A stretch of 64,000 nt of DNA from the NCBI RefSeq assembly GCF_008931805.1, contig NZ_CP044399.1, positions 4,670,364 through 4,734,363 on the forward strand, given 5' to 3'. The notes beneath the pieces were generated by a model that saw only the letters and a list, made by a program, of their open reading frames with translations, did no database searches and was not told the DNA's origin. Shown here one piece after another: positions 50,282-60,962 of the stretch. Source of the DNA: Moritella marina ATCC 15381 (GTDB lineage: Bacteria > Pseudomonadota > Gammaproteobacteria > Enterobacterales > Moritellaceae). Within the stretch, counting starts at the first letter, position 1. The number at the start of each line of letters is the position of its first letter. The position numbers were made by a program, and so were the translations under genes.

Positions 50282-51334
50282 ATGACTGAGCAATATATCA
50301 CTATCGATGGTCGTAAAATTGGCCCTCATTATCCCCCGTATATTATTGCTGAGTTGTCAGCAAACCATAATGGCGATATTAACCGTGCCTTTGCGATCAT
50401 GGCTGCGGCTAAAGCGGCGGGTGCGGATGCGATTAAACTGCAAACATACACCCAAGACACGATCACCATGGACTGCGATAGCGATGAATTTCAAATTAAA
50501 GGGGGGTTATGGGATGGACAAAGTCTATATCAGTTGTACAAAACTGCACATATGCCGTGGGAGTGGCATAAACCGTTATTTGCCAAAGCAAAAGAATTAG
50601 GCATCACTATTTTTAGTTCACCGTTTGATTTTACCGCTGTGGATTTATTAGAGCAGCTGGATGCGCCGGCATACAAAATAGCCTCATTTGAAGTTATCGA
50701 TTTACCGTTAATTAAACGTGTAGCACAAACCGGTAAACCTATGATTATTTCAACTGGTATGGCTAATCAAGATGAAATAAAACTCGCGATTAAAACTGCC
50801 AAGGATAATGGCTGTAATGAGCTGGTGGTATTGCATTGCGTGAGTGGTTATCCCGCACCTGCAGAGCAATATAATTTACGTACTATTGCTGATATTAGTC
50901 AGCGTTTTAATGTACTTGCTGGTTTATCCGATCACACTATTGATAATGCCACTGCTGTTGTGTCCGTTGCTTTCGGGGCTTGTGTGATTGAAAAACACGT
51001 TACCTTAGATCGTAATGGCGGTGGGGCGGATGATAGTTTTTCATTAGAGCCAACAGAATTAGCGCAGTTATGTACAGATAGCAAGACCGCTTGGCAAGCT
51101 ATGGGGAAAGTCAATTATGAACGCACAGCTGCAGAACAAGGTAATGTTCAATTCCGTCGTTCGTTATACATAGTAAAAGATATCGCTGCAGGAGAAATGC
51201 TTACCAGCGATAATGTGCGCAGTATTCGCCCAGGCTTTGGCTTAGCGCCGAAGCACTATGACGTAGTCTTAGGTAAAGTAGCGAAAAATGCTATTGTGAG
51301 GGGGACTGCGCTTAGTTTTGAATTAATAGAGTAA
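50282..51334 (+). CDS. pseI: Pseudaminic acid synthase PseI
   Basis: 350 residues. Condenses 6-deoxy-AltdiNAc with PEP. YIIAELSANHNGDINRAFAI, DAIKLQTYTQDTITMDC, GGLWDGQSLYQLYKTAHMPW (the PseI-specific GLWxGxxLYxLY motif), CVSGYPAPAEQYNL, GLSDHTIDNATAVVSVAFGA and C-terminal SAF domain with FRRSLYIVKDIAAGEMLTSD. Separates clearly from LegI at 34157. About 60 bp after pseGH; ends the pse set, making five proteins for six activities. Confidence 0.96.
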   Translation: MTEQYITIDGRKIGPHYPPYIIAELSANHNGDINRAFAIMAAAKAAGADAIKLQTYTQDTITMDCDSDEFQIKGGLWDGQSLYQLYKTAHMPWEWHKPLFAKAKELGITIFSSPFDFTAVDLLEQLDAPAYKIASFEVIDLPLIKRVAQTGKPMIISTGMANQDEIKLAIKTAKDNGCNELVVLHCVSGYPAPAEQYNLRTIADISQRFNVLAGLSDHTIDNATAVVSVAFGACVIEKHVTLDRNGGGADDSFSLEPTELAQLCTDSKTAWQAMGKVNYERTAAEQGNVQFRRSLYIVKDIAAGEMLTSDNVRSIRPGFGLAPKHYDVVLGKVAKNAIVRGTALSFELIE

Positions 51335-51469
51335 ATAACCGAAATAAAAGTCCACTTTATTTGCTCATCAGTTCTCATATCGATTATTTAAATGCTAGCA
51401 TTAACTTGTAGTTATAATTTAATGCTAGAATACCACTCAAATTACTTCCACTCACATCAGGTCAACAGC

Positions 51470-52636
51470 ATGAACATTACCATTGCCGGTACAGGTTACG
51501 TTGGTTTATCAAATGCGGTGTTATTAGCACAGCATAATAGCTTGATCGCGTTAGATATTATCGCCGAAAAAGTAAATCTTATTAATGCGAAAAAATCGCC
51601 TATTTCAGATAATGAAATTGAAGATTTTCTGGCCAACAAAGAACTTGATCTTATCGCGACAACTGACAAGCAACTTGCTTATGGCAATGCTGACTATGTG
51701 ATTATTGCCACACCGACTGATTATGACGTGAAGCATAATTACTTTAATACCAAATCTGTTGAAGCCGTCATTAAAGATGTGATGGCGATTAACCCCAATG
51801 CGGTGATGGTGATAAAGTCTACGGTCCCCGTGGGTTACACCAAAGAAGTTAAAGCACGTCTGGGCTGCGATAACATCTTGTTCTCGCCTGAGTTCTTACG
51901 TGAAGGCAGTGCGCTATACGATAATTTACATCCATCACGTATTATTGTTGGTGAACAGTCGGAGCGTGCTGAAGTCTTCGCTGGTCTATTAACTCAAGGT
52001 GCGGTTAAAGCGGATATTGATGTCTTGTTTACCGATTCAACGGAAGCGGAAGCGGTTAAGCTTTTCTCAAATACTTATCTGGCAATGCGCGTGGCTTATT
52101 TTAATGAACTGGATAGCTATGCTGAAACCCATGGTCTAGATACAGCTCAGATAATCAAAGGTGTAGGCTTAGATCCGCGTATCGGCAGCCATTATAATAA
52201 CCCGTCGTTTGGTTATGGCGGTTATTGCTTACCGAAAGATACTAAGCAATTACGTGCGAACTATGAGAATGTCCCGAACAGTTTAATCAGTGCGATTGTC
52301 GATGCTAATTCGACGCGTAAAGATCATATTGCCGATGCTATTATTGCCAGAAAACCCCATGTTGTGGGTGTATATCGCTTGATCATGAAGACGGGGTCGG
52401 ATAATTTCCGCGCATCTTCGATTCAAGGCATCATGAAACGTATTAAAGCCAAAGGCATTAAAGTTGTTGTTTATGAGCCAGTATTAACCGAAAGTGAATT
52501 TTTTAAATCTCAGGTGCTGACAGATCTCAATGAATTTAAAGCCTTGTCTGATGTCATAGTATCAAACCGTTTAGCCGATGAACTGCTCGATGTCGCGGAC
52601 AAAGTTTATACTCGCGACCTATTTGGTAATGATTAA
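51470..52636 (+). CDS. ugd: UDP-glucose 6-dehydrogenase, second copy
   Basis: 388 residues from ATG 51470; the upstream 26 codons of open frame lack family residues. [37 protein letters not shown], and Cys253 in [19 protein letters not shown]. Same length as the copy at 23678 and recognisably a paralogue, with many conservative differences and a less AT-rich codon choice. Starts the second ugd-epimerase-galU module. Confidence 0.95.
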   Translation: MNITIAGTGYVGLSNAVLLAQHNSLIALDIIAEKVNLINAKKSPISDNEIEDFLANKELDLIATTDKQLAYGNADYVIIATPTDYDVKHNYFNTKSVEAVIKDVMAINPNAVMVIKSTVPVGYTKEVKARLGCDNILFSPEFLREGSALYDNLHPSRIIVGEQSERAEVFAGLLTQGAVKADIDVLFTDSTEAEAVKLFSNTYLAMRVAYFNELDSYAETHGLDTAQIIKGVGLDPRIGSHYNNPSFGYGGYCLPKDTKQLRANYENVPNSLISAIVDANSTRKDHIADAIIARKPHVVGVYRLIMKTGSDNFRASSIQGIMKRIKAKGIKVVVYEPVLTESEFFKSQVLTDLNEFKALSDVIVSNRLADELLDVADKVYTRDLFGND

Positions 52637-52820
52637 GCTGGTAATGATTTAATTTTACCTTGATGAATAACAATATAAGAGTTGTATTGATTAAAGTAAG
52701 CAGGCTGTTTCTGGCAGGGATAAAAACTAACCTCAAGCCCACTTCAATCCACAATAAATAGGTTTACGACGTGCCTAGCGTCTTTACTCAATGCAATTAA
52801 ATAATAAAAGTGAAATCAAC

Positions 52821-53828
52821 ATGAAATATTTAATTACCGGCGCTGCCGGGTTTATTGGCTCGCGCTGTGCGGAGCTATTATGTCAACAAGGCCATCAGAT
52901 TATTGGCGTTGATAATTTAAATGATTATTACGATGTAAATTTAAAACACGCACGTTTAGCCAATGCTCAAAAATCTGAATTATTTACATTTATTGAACTC
53001 GATCTTGCTGACCGAGAAGGTGTTGCAGCATTATTTTCAGAACACAAATTTGATCGTGTTATCCATCTTGCCGCACAAGCGGGTGTACGCTATTCCATTG
53101 ATAACCCAATGGCGTATGCAGATAGCAATTTAACCGGTTTCTTAACTGTATTAGAAGGTTGCCGTAATACCAAAGTGAAGCATCTCGTTTATGCATCATC
53201 AAGCTCGGTTTATGGCTTAAATAACAAAACACCATTTAGTACTAGTGATAGTGTCGATCACCCGATTTCATTATATGCAGCATCGAAGAAATCCAATGAA
53301 TTGATGGCGCATACCTATTCACATCTATACGGCGTACCGACAACTGGTCTACGCTTCTTTACTGTGTATGGCCCTTGGGGTCGCCCGGATATGGCGCTGT
53401 TTAAGTTTACTAAAGCTATCATTGCTGGTGAAGAGATTGACGTGTACAACAATGGTGACATGTTACGCGACTTTACCTACATTGATGATATCGTTGCAGG
53501 TGTTTTACAGATACAAGACGTAATACCAACGCCGAATAGCGAATGGAAAGTCGAAACCGGTAGCCCGGCGACCAGTAGCGCACCATATCGTGTTTACAAT
53601 ATTGGTCACGGTAGCCCGGTTAAATTGATGGATTACATTGAAGCATTAGAAGACTCGTTAGGCATTAAAGCCAAGAAGAACTTCATGCCGATGCAACCAG
53701 GTGATGTTTACGCTACCTATGCCGATACCCAAGATTTATTTGCAGCGACGGGTTACACATCGCAAGTCAAAGTCAAAGAAGGCGTGAAGGCCTTCGTTGA
53801 TTGGTATCGCGATTTTTATAACGTATAA
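52821..53828 (+). CDS. UDP-glucuronate 4-epimerase, second copy
   Basis: 335 residues from ATG 52821. TGAAGFIGSRCAELL, IDNLNDYYDVNLKHARL, YASSSSVYGLN, LYAASKKSNELMAHTYSHLY and YGPWGRPDMALFKFTKAI, the standard family form. Paralogue of 24968. The 184-bp upstream gap carries no obvious gene. Followed by galU after 50 bp. Confidence 0.92.
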   Translation: MKYLITGAAGFIGSRCAELLCQQGHQIIGVDNLNDYYDVNLKHARLANAQKSELFTFIELDLADREGVAALFSEHKFDRVIHLAAQAGVRYSIDNPMAYADSNLTGFLTVLEGCRNTKVKHLVYASSSSVYGLNNKTPFSTSDSVDHPISLYAASKKSNELMAHTYSHLYGVPTTGLRFFTVYGPWGRPDMALFKFTKAIIAGEEIDVYNNGDMLRDFTYIDDIVAGVLQIQDVIPTPNSEWKVETGSPATSSAPYRVYNIGHGSPVKLMDYIEALEDSLGIKAKKNFMPMQPGDVYATYADTQDLFAATGYTSQVKVKEGVKAFVDWYRDFYNV

Positions 53829-53878
53829 GAATAGACAATATATAAATAGCACAATACAAGTGCATAAAGGATTAGATT

Positions 53879-54775
53879 TTGAACCATAAAAAAATAACGA
53901 AAGCAGTTATTCCGGTAGCAGGTTTAGGCACACGTATGTTACCTGCAACCAAAGCAATTCCAAAAGAAATGTTACCAGTGGCAGATAAGCCGTTGATTCA
54001 ATATATCGTTAACGAATGTGCTGCGGCGGGTATTACCGAGATCGTACTGGTTACCCATGCATCTAAAAATGCTATCGAGAACCATTTTGATACATCGTTT
54101 GAATTAGAGTCAACACTAGAGCACCGCGTTAAGCGTCAGTTATTAGCGGAAGTACAAGCGATTGCACCAAAAGGTGTGACTATCATGCATATCCGTCAAG
54201 GTGTCGCGAAAGGTCTAGGCCACGCGGTATTATGCGCGAAACCAATTATTGGTGATGAACCCTTTGCTGTTGTTCTTCCTGATGTATTGATGGATGAAGT
54301 AAGCGCGGATTTAAAAACAGAAAACTTAGCCAGTATGATGCGCCGTTTTGATGAAACTGGTTTTAGTCAAATTATGGTTGAACCTGTGCCGATGAACTTA
54401 GTATCTGGTTACGGTGTTGCGGATTGTGCTGGTGTTGAACTTCATGAGGGTGAATCAACGCCGATGACAGCTGTGATAGAAAAACCAGCACAAGAAAAAG
54501 CACCATCAAACCTTGCTGTTGCCGGCCGTTATGTATTACCTGCTGCAATCTGGGATTTATTAGCGCAAACAGCCCCTGGCGCGGGTGATGAGATCCAATT
54601 AACCGATGCGATCGATGATCTAATGAAACTTGAAACAGTAGAGGCTTTTCATATTAGCGGTAAGCTACATGACTGTGGTTCTAAGCTTGGTTATATGAAA
54701 GCATTTATTGAGTATGGTTTACGTCATCCTGAAGTCGGTGATGATTTGCAGAAATTTATTAGTGGTTTGAAGTAA
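53879..54775 (+). CDS. galU: UTP-glucose-1-phosphate uridylyltransferase, second copy
   Basis: 298 residues, TTG start with AAAGG eight bases upstream. [45 protein letters not shown]. Nearly superimposable on the copy at 26881, differing mainly in the C-terminal tail and scattered positions. Supplies UDP-glucose. Followed by palindromic repeats that may end transcription (GCCTTAC/GTAAGGC hairpin at about 54790-54832). Confidence 0.95.
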   Translation: MNHKKITKAVIPVAGLGTRMLPATKAIPKEMLPVADKPLIQYIVNECAAAGITEIVLVTHASKNAIENHFDTSFELESTLEHRVKRQLLAEVQAIAPKGVTIMHIRQGVAKGLGHAVLCAKPIIGDEPFAVVLPDVLMDEVSADLKTENLASMMRRFDETGFSQIMVEPVPMNLVSGYGVADCAGVELHEGESTPMTAVIEKPAQEKAPSNLAVAGRYVLPAAIWDLLAQTAPGAGDEIQLTDAIDDLMKLETVEAFHISGKLHDCGSKLGYMKAFIEYGLRHPEVGDDLQKFISGLK

Positions 54776-54842
54776 AAGCCCCCTTTCCCTGCCTTACCTT
54801 TGATTCAATTATAAAAAGTAGGGAGTAAGGCAAGGGCAGAGC

Positions 54843-54999
54843 TACCCCCTCCCAACCTCCCCCTAAAGTTAAGGGGAGGAGCAGGGCAAAAACAAGACTT
54901 CATTGTCAATTGAGTGCTGAAATTGCATTGGCTTGGCGCTGTTTTAGTCCCCTCCCTCTTATCTGTATATAAAGAGTAGGGGAGGGCTAGGGTGGGGTC
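54843..54999. repeat. Uninterrupted copy of the palindromic repeat (minus orientation)
   Basis: Ends TACCCCCTCCCAACCTCCCC and GGGGAGGGCTAGGGTGGGGTC. Read on the minus strand it has the order of the other copies: GACCCCACCC start, TCCCCTACTCTTTATATACA, GGGAGGGGAC, AGCGCCAAGCC, TTGACAATGAAGTCTTG, CCTCCCCTTAACTTTAGGGG. It is the best reference for what 5638-7090 looked like before IS insertion. Confidence 0.8.
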
Positions 55000-55006
55000 G
55001 TTTTTA

Positions 55007-55660
55007 TTAATCTAATTCAGTTTCCAACCAATCCGAATCTAACTGTGCGAATGCTAATAGCAATTCCACTACCGCCGCATAAAAACCAAATTTATCACAG
55101 TCTTTCACTTTCATTTCAAAATCACCTAACCAGTTAAGTAAGTGCGTTTGCAAGAAGTCGTGCTGCATGGCGAAGTTTGCGCGAATTTGTTCTTCTGATT
55201 CTGAATCCAATGTTTTTAAGATCAAGTTACCCATGAAATCTAACTGGATCGCGATGTGATCAGCGGGTTCACTGTATTTGTCATTGATATTGATGTTGTG
55301 TTCTTCTAGCAGTGCCGTCATCTGTTGATACGCCGCTTGCATCAAATGACCTTCTTCACTAGTGAATACTGACTCATAGGGTGGCGCAGATGATTTACTG
55401 TTGCCTAGAAATACTTGCGCGTAATCGGCACATAACTCTAAACGCGCGTCGTTACGTAGGTTTGCAGCGGCTAATGCGCTAATTAATTTTTCAACAGATG
55501 GTGTTAACGCTGGTGTTGCCGCTAAGCCTTGTAAGAAACCTTGGATCTCTGCAGATTGGTATTGGCCTAATTGCTCATCGCTTAGTTCTGCTGCAAGTGT
55601 TGTTGAAAGCCACCAGTAGATCTCTGAACGGGTTTGGCATAGTTGAGTTAATTCATCCAT
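55007..55660 (-). CDS. TorD/DmsD-family molybdoenzyme chaperone
   Basis: 217 residues from ATG 55660, chosen because GGAGAAAAC lies just upstream; the open frame extends 14 codons. All-alpha TorD fold: RSEIYWWLSTTLAAELSDEQ, LCADYAQVFLGNSKSSAPPY ESVF, and the EPADHIAIQLDFMGNLI motif (E-P-x-D-H). These proteins bind twin-arginine signal peptides of molybdoenzymes during cofactor insertion. No molybdoenzyme gene is nearby, so the client is unknown. Divergent from glyA. Confidence 0.88.
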   Translation of the reverse strand: MDELTQLCQTRSEIYWWLSTTLAAELSDEQLGQYQSAEIQGFLQGLAATPALTPSVEKLISALAAANLRNDARLELCADYAQVFLGNSKSSAPPYESVFTSEEGHLMQAAYQQMTALLEEHNININDKYSEPADHIAIQLDFMGNLILKTLDSESEEQIRANFAMQHDFLQTHLLNWLGDFEMKVKDCDKFGFYAAVVELLLAFAQLDSDWLETELD

Positions 55661-55986
55661 TGTTTTCTCCAAATAGGGTTGAATACTGTTATTGGGTTGC
55701 ATTATAGCGGAATTAATTTAACCGGGGAGTCAGTTTTGATCAAAGTTAATTTAAAATGCAGTGTTTTCACGCAAAATTGAAATTTTCTCAAGGCATTCTA
55801 GTAGGAAGTCGGCAACAATCACGTTACAATGTGCTCCAGTTTGGCTTTGCTAGCTAAAGTTTAGCTTTACTAGTAAAATGTTAAGACTACTAATTATATG
55901 TTAATTTTACTAGCTGGATGTTGTATTTAATGGCTGTGTGTAAAGTTAACTGACCAACTTGTATGATCTCAATCAGGAGAAAACGG
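55661..55986. other. Divergent intergenic region between the TorD-like gene and glyA
   Basis: 326 bp with no gene. AT-rich, with degenerate ~30-bp near-repeats around ACTAGTAAAATGTTA (55850-55920) that contain TAGCT and TTTACTAG words. It must hold both promoters. No riboswitch or PurR-like site was recognised. Confidence 0.4.
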
Positions 55987-57240
55987 ATGTTTACACGTGA
56001 TATGAATATAGCTGACTATGATGCAGAATTATGGGCAGCAATGACACAAGAAGTAACTCGTCAGGAAGACCATATCGAGCTTATTGCTTCAGAGAACTAT
56101 ACAAGCCCACGCGTAATGGAAGCTCAAGGCTCTCAGCTTACTAACAAGTATGCAGAAGGCTACCCAGGCAAACGCTACTATGGCGGTTGTGAGTATGTTG
56201 ATATTGCAGAGTCTCTAGCAATCGAACGTGCTAAGCAATTGTTTGGTGCTGATTACGCGAATGTACAACCACACTCTGGTTCACAAGCAAATGCTGCTGT
56301 TTACATGGCATTAGTTAAACCAGGTGATACAGTACTAGGCATGAGCCTTGCTCATGGTGGTCACTTAACACACGGTGCAAGCGTAAGCTTCTCGGGCAAA
56401 ATCTACAATGCAGTTCAGTACGGTATCAACCCTGAAACTGGTGAACTAGATTATGCTGAAGTTGAAGCATTAGCGATTGAACATCAACCAAAAATGATTG
56501 TTGCAGGTTTCTCTGCATACTCAGGTGTTGTTGATTGGGCTAAATTCCGTGAAATCGCAGACAAAGTCGGTGCTTTCCTGTTTGTAGATATGGCGCACGT
56601 TGCAGGTCTAGTTGCTGCTGGTCTATATCCAAACCCAATGAAACATGCACATGTTGTTACTACAACGACGCATAAAACATTAGGTGGTCCACGTGGCGGT
56701 CTTATCCTGGCACAAGCAGATGAAGCGATTGAGAAAAAATTAAACTCAGCAATCTTCCCTGGTGGTCAAGGTGGTCCTTTAATGCACGTTATCGCTGCTA
56801 AAGCGGTTGCATTTAAAGAAGCGATGGAACCAGCATTTGCTGATTACCAACAGAATGTACTTGATTGTGCGAAAAGCATGGTTGCAGTACTACAAGAACG
56901 TGGTTTCAAGATCGTATCTAACGGCACTGAAAACCACCTGTTCTTAGTTGACTTGATTGGCAAAGAGTACTCAGGTAAAGACGCAGATGCGGCACTGGGT
57001 AATGCACATATCACAGTAAACAAAAACTCGGTACCTAACGATCCTCGTTCACCGTTTGTTACATCTGGTCTACGTATCGGTACGCCTGCACTTGCTCGCC
57101 GCGGTATCCCAGCTGATAAAGCCGGTGATCTTGCTGGTTGGATGTGTGACGTATTAGATAACATCGGTAATGAAGATGTAGCTGCAACTGTTCGTGCAAA
57201 CGTACAAGCGCTATGTGCAGACTATCCGGTTTATAAATAG
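55987..57240 (+). CDS. glyA: Serine hydroxymethyltransferase
   Basis: 417 residues from ATG 55987 with AGGAGA upstream; the ATG at 55963 lies ahead of that site. PLP enzyme linking serine, glycine and one-carbon folate. [53 protein letters not shown] and the PLP lysine in [16 protein letters not shown]. Standard length. Upstream of a strong terminator. Confidence 0.98.
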   Translation: MFTRDMNIADYDAELWAAMTQEVTRQEDHIELIASENYTSPRVMEAQGSQLTNKYAEGYPGKRYYGGCEYVDIAESLAIERAKQLFGADYANVQPHSGSQANAAVYMALVKPGDTVLGMSLAHGGHLTHGASVSFSGKIYNAVQYGINPETGELDYAEVEALAIEHQPKMIVAGFSAYSGVVDWAKFREIADKVGAFLFVDMAHVAGLVAAGLYPNPMKHAHVVTTTTHKTLGGPRGGLILAQADEAIEKKLNSAIFPGGQGGPLMHVIAAKAVAFKEAMEPAFADYQQNVLDCAKSMVAVLQERGFKIVSNGTENHLFLVDLIGKEYSGKDADAALGNAHITVNKNSVPNDPRSPFVTSGLRIGTPALARRGIPADKAGDLAGWMCDVLDNIGNEDVAATVRANVQALCADYPVYK

Positions 57241-57329
57241 ATCTGTATATAAATAGACCTGTATATAAATAGTCTGATACAAAAAATTAATCCATAAGCC
57301 TCAGGGTTTATAAAATCGATTAATTTGTT

Positions 57330-57387
57330 AACCGTAAATGCCGCTTAACTTGCATAAAGTTTTAAGCTAGTCATTTACGGTTTTTTT
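57330..57387 (+). terminator. Rho-independent terminator after glyA
   Basis: AACCGTAAATG and CATTTACGGTT enclose a second hairpin GCTTAACTT/AAGTTTTAAGC, followed by TTTTTTT. Confidence 0.9.
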
Positions 57388-57506
57388 GTGCCTAAAAATC
57401 ATGCTATTCCCATACTTTCTTATTGCCTTCTCAGTATATTATAAATGGTCATAACGTCAGTTTTATAACGGTTGCTGATCCGTTTCATAGATCAAGGATG
57501 GGAAAT

Positions 57507-57788
57507 ATGATGAATACATTACGACTGAAAATGCTAACCCAGAGAATGTGCAAAAGGATGTGCATTGCAGTCATCGCAGTTGTGATCACAGGTTGTAGCT
57601 CTGTTGATGTACTAACAAAAACTGAAAACGGTGCGTCTTATGAATACCTGATCGGTGAGTTTGAAACGATAGAAGTCGTTGATATGGCTAAAGAACATTG
57701 TGGTAAGTATGGTAAATTTGCGGAACTGACTAATCGTTATTCTGATGCTCATCGCGTATTCAATACGCTGATATTTAGCTGCTCATAA
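57507..57788 (+). CDS. Small putative lipoprotein
   Basis: 93 residues from ATG 57507 (GGGAAAT upstream). A basic N-terminus (RLKMLTQRMCKRMC) leads to a hydrophobic segment and lipobox VITGC, giving a lipidated Cys near residue 30. The mature part has two more Cys (EHCGKYGKF and LIFSCS) that could form a disulfide. No family recognised. Monocistronic, after the glyA terminator. Confidence 0.6.
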   Translation: MMNTLRLKMLTQRMCKRMCIAVIAVVITGCSSVDVLTKTENGASYEYLIGEFETIEVVDMAKEHCGKYGKFAELTNRYSDAHRVFNTLIFSCS

Positions 57789-57945
57789 CGTGTATCACGG
57801 TTTTGATTTTATATTGTGAAGTAGGTAGGTTAAATCTAACGTGATAGTTTTTAATACAGCGCACAGGTGTTAACATATTTGCAACATGATCAATATTTGA
57901 GAGGGAATGCTCAAGTATCTGCATAACAAGGGTGAGGTATAAGGG

Positions 57946-59001
57946 ATGATGCTGAATTCAATCGGTAATTATAAACGTTTAATCTTAGCGTTAGTATGTG
58001 GCTCAATGAGCTATTCAACATTTGCGCAAGTATACAGTTGGCGCGATGCTAATGGTGCTATGCATTATAGTCAATTTCCACGGCAGATAGTGGAAAAGAA
58101 TGCAGCGCAAAGTCGAGCGAGTCGCAAACAAGCAGACATGGATGATGTGGTTAATGATTTATCACCAAGCAAAGCGAGTAACTTGCTCGATGGCCTTGAT
58201 GATATCATGGCGAATGCTAACGTTGAACGTCAAGTTGACAAGGTCTTAACACGACGTGATCCTCAATTAGTCTTAATTGAACAACAGCTCGCCCGTCAGC
58301 AAGCCGAACAGCTCGCCCGTCAGCAAGCCGAACAGCTCGCATTGCTTGTCGCTAAGCAGCAAGCACTGAAAGAACAGCAAGCCTTGACTGTTTCGATCTT
58401 AGCCCAAGACAAAGACCTTGATGCGATTGCTCACGTCGAGGTAAAATTCCCACGTGAAAAAACCAATAAATTCTTAGCTGGTATTCAGAATAAATTAAAA
58501 CGTCAGCGTCAGGTAGAGTCTGTCGCGATAGTAAAAACGGAACCTGCCGCTATGGTTACTGTAGATACACAATTGGTTGAAAAATCAAAAACCAATAATG
58601 CTTTTCTTGCGGGCATTAAAAAGAAATTAAATCGTAAACGACCTACACAGGTTATTGATGAGCCTGTGATCATTGCCAACCAAAATAAAGTGTTGGTTAA
58701 ATCTAACATCAAGCCCGCTTCGAAGAGGAATACCAGCGCGACAGTTAAAAATACCGAGTTAATACAGAGTGCTGATAAAATTAAAGCGATTGAAAGTGAA
58801 ATTAGTAGCAGTAGCAACAAAGCAGATAAAGTGAAAGCACCCTCGGTAAAACAAATTAATTCGGCGTTAATGCTGAGTCGATTAAGCTATAATCATAATG
58901 CCCGTTTACCCTTGGTAGGGGCGGGGACCAACCAGCTTGATAGGCAAGGTATAAAGGCTTCAAGTCAGTTTGTAAACGAAGTAAACCGCAACGCTGAATA
59001 A
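57946..59001 (+). CDS. DUF4124 domain periplasmic protein with internal repeats
   Basis: 351 residues. Signal peptide (about 1-27, ending YSTFAQ) followed by the DUF4124 motif VYSWRDANGAMHYSQFP (28-44), where the pattern is YxWxDxxGxxHYSxxP. The rest is low-complexity and charged: a Gln/Ala coiled stretch (LARQQAEQ repeats), then two related segments, NKFLAGIQNKLKRQR and NAFLAGIKKKLNRKR, about 44 residues apart. Function unknown; likely envelope-associated. Confidence 0.75.
   Translation: MMLNSIGNYKRLILALVCGSMSYSTFAQVYSWRDANGAMHYSQFPRQIVEKNAAQSRASRKQADMDDVVNDLSPSKASNLLDGLDDIMANANVERQVDKVLTRRDPQLVLIEQQLARQQAEQLARQQAEQLALLVAKQQALKEQQALTVSILAQDKDLDAIAHVEVKFPREKTNKFLAGIQNKLKRQRQVESVAIVKTEPAAMVTVDTQLVEKSKTNNAFLAGIKKKLNRKRPTQVIDEPVIIANQNKVLVKSNIKPASKRNTSATVKNTELIQSADKIKAIESEISSSSNKADKVKAPSVKQINSALMLSRLSYNHNARLPLVGAGTNQLDRQGIKASSQFVNEVNRNAE
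58285..58332 (+). repeat. 24-bp perfect tandem repeat in the DUF4124 gene
   Basis: CAGCTCGCCCGTCAGCAAGC followed by CGAA occurs twice in a row, then a third partial copy. It encodes repeated QLARQQAE. In frame, so copy number can vary without frameshift. Confidence 0.9.
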
Positions 59002-59197
59002 GTGATCTCAATATATGTGTCGGTTTTTTATCTCACTTTACTTTTATTTTGATTTCACAATCAGATGATTTAAAACCGACTGATTATTCAACAATTTGTT
59101 AACTTATTTATTAATTCCACGAATTTATCTGCACTTTTCTGTACCCGCCTGCTGTTTAACGATAGACTCAGAATAATATTATTCAATAGGATTGTTT

Positions 59198-59647
59198 ATG
59201 TTCTGTCCATTTTGTTCTGCGACTGAAACTAAAGTTATCGACTCTCGTCTTGTGGCTGAAGGCCATCAGGTGCGTCGCCGCCGTGAATGTGCGAAATGTC
59301 ATGAACGTTTTACTACCTTTGAAACGGCCGAATTAGTGATGCCGCGTATCATTAAAACAGATGATAAGCGCGAACCTTTTAACGAAGATAAATTAGTTAA
59401 TGGTATTTACCGAGCGTTAGAAAAACGTCCGGTTGCCGCAGAGCAAATTGAACTCGGTATTAATCAGATCAAATCGAGTTTAAGAGCCACGGGTGAGCGT
59501 GAAGTCGAATCAAGTTTTCTCGGAGAACTGGTGATGGACGTACTGAAAAAACTCGATAAAGTCGCTTATGTGCGTTTTGCCTCTGTCTATCGTTCTTTTG
59601 AAGATGTAAAAGAATTTAATGAAGAAATAGCCAAACTCGATAAATAA
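59198..59647 (+). CDS. nrdR: Transcriptional repressor NrdR
   Basis: 149 residues from ATG 59198. Zinc ribbon CPFC (3-6) and CAKC (31-34), [17 protein letters not shown], then an ATP-cone (about 46-136, [30 protein letters not shown]). It represses ribonucleotide reductase genes according to ATP/dATP. Stands first in the usual nrdR-ribD cluster, 25 bp from ribD. Confidence 0.97.
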   Translation: MFCPFCSATETKVIDSRLVAEGHQVRRRRECAKCHERFTTFETAELVMPRIIKTDDKREPFNEDKLVNGIYRALEKRPVAAEQIELGINQIKSSLRATGEREVESSFLGELVMDVLKKLDKVAYVRFASVYRSFEDVKEFNEEIAKLDK

Positions 59648-59672
59648 CCAAATACCAGAGTCCTCATTTATT

Positions 59673-60962
59673 ATGCCAATCCCATCACGCTCCGAGTTAG
59701 ATCTGTTAGTGGCAGATATTATCGCAGCCAGTCAATTTAATGCTGCAGACAGCCTGCACATGCAACGTGCGATCGCACTTGCTGAAAAAGGGCGCTTTAC
59801 TACGGCACCAAACCCCAACGTTGGCTGTGTTATTGTTAAAGCAGGCAAAGTCATTGGTGACGGTTTTCATTTACGAGCTGGCGAACCCCATGCTGAAATA
59901 CATGCTTTAAACGCAGCTGGTGCTCAAACTCACGGCGCGACTTGTTATGTGACATTAGAACCTTGTAGCCATTATGGCCGAACACCACCTTGTGCAGCGG
60001 CTTTGGTTAAGGCGAATGTCAACGAAGTTGTGATTGCTATGGTTGACCCAAACCCCAAAGTAGCTGGTAAGGGAATTGCGATATTAGTCGCCGCTGGTAT
60101 TAAAGTGCGTATTGGTTTGTTAGCAGCGCAAGCTCATGCACTTAACCCAGGTTTTATTTTACGCATGCAAAAACAACGCCCTTTTGTACGCTTGAAAATG
60201 GCGGCGAGTCTCGATGGCCGCACGGCATTAAAAAACGGTGAAAGTAAGTGGATAACAGGTTCTGCCGCGCGCAGTGATGTGCAAGTATATCGCGCTCAAG
60301 CCAGTGCTATCTTATCGACAGCAAGCACGGTGATCATGGATGATGCGTCACTGAATGTGCGTTATAGTGAATTAGGTGCGAGTCAACGCGATTATCCTGC
60401 ACTATATAATGAATCGAACAGCCAACTTAACAGTCTCTCTGATCGCGAGACATTACAAAAACAAGTGCGTCAGCCAATACGCGTGGTACTGGATAATCAC
60501 TGCCGGTTAGATGCGCATGTTGAATCGTCATCTTCAGCATTAAAGTTATTCTCCCTGCCTGGTGAGATAATCTTGGTGAATGGTGCTAAAGAAAGTATCG
60601 ATGGTAAGGGTGAGCAGCGTTCTGCTGATGCGTTACGCGATAACGAATCGGTATCTCGAATTGAAATCAAGCAAGATCGTCACCATAACATAGATCTAAA
60701 CCAGTTAATGAGTGCACTCGCTCAGCAGGATATTAATGAACTGTGGGTTGAAGCGGGCGCAACATTAGCCGGCGCATTACTTGAAAATAAGCTGGTGGAC
60801 GAGATAATTATTTATCTAGCGCCGAAACTCATGGGTGATAGTGCCAGAGGACTAGCAGTATTAAGCGAGCTAACTGAGATGGCGCAAGTGCCCAAGTTTA
60901 GCTTTACCGATATCACGCAGGTCGGTGACGATCTTCGCATTACAGCAAAACCGGAATACTAA
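59673..60962 (+). CDS. ribD: Riboflavin deaminase/reductase RibD
   Basis: 429 residues, longer than the usual ~370. N-terminal deaminase zinc site: H73/E75 in PHAEIHAL and PCSHYGRTPPC (C98, C107). C-terminal reductase: RPFVRLKMAASLDGRTALKN, WITGSAARSDVQ, and LWVEAGATLAGALL. Deaminates then reduces the pyrimidine intermediate. The excess is an N-terminal extension of about 25 residues and a loop in the reductase (around 235-260, ASQRDYPALYNESNSQLNSL) plus another near 300-330. Its stop overlaps the ribE start (TAATG). Confidence 0.95.
   Translation: MPIPSRSELDLLVADIIAASQFNAADSLHMQRAIALAEKGRFTTAPNPNVGCVIVKAGKVIGDGFHLRAGEPHAEIHALNAAGAQTHGATCYVTLEPCSHYGRTPPCAAALVKANVNEVVIAMVDPNPKVAGKGIAILVAAGIKVRIGLLAAQAHALNPGFILRMQKQRPFVRLKMAASLDGRTALKNGESKWITGSAARSDVQVYRAQASAILSTASTVIMDDASLNVRYSELGASQRDYPALYNESNSQLNSLSDRETLQKQVRQPIRVVLDNHCRLDAHVESSSSALKLFSLPGEIILVNGAKESIDGKGEQRSADALRDNESVSRIEIKQDRHHNIDLNQLMSALAQQDINELWVEAGATLAGALLENKLVDEIIIYLAPKLMGDSARGLAVLSELTEMAQVPKFSFTDITQVGDDLRITAKPEY

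Noticed and set aside
59650..59672. FMN riboswitch before ribD
   Set aside because: Only 25 bp separate nrdR and ribD and no RFN-element motif was seen there or before ribBX or ribH.
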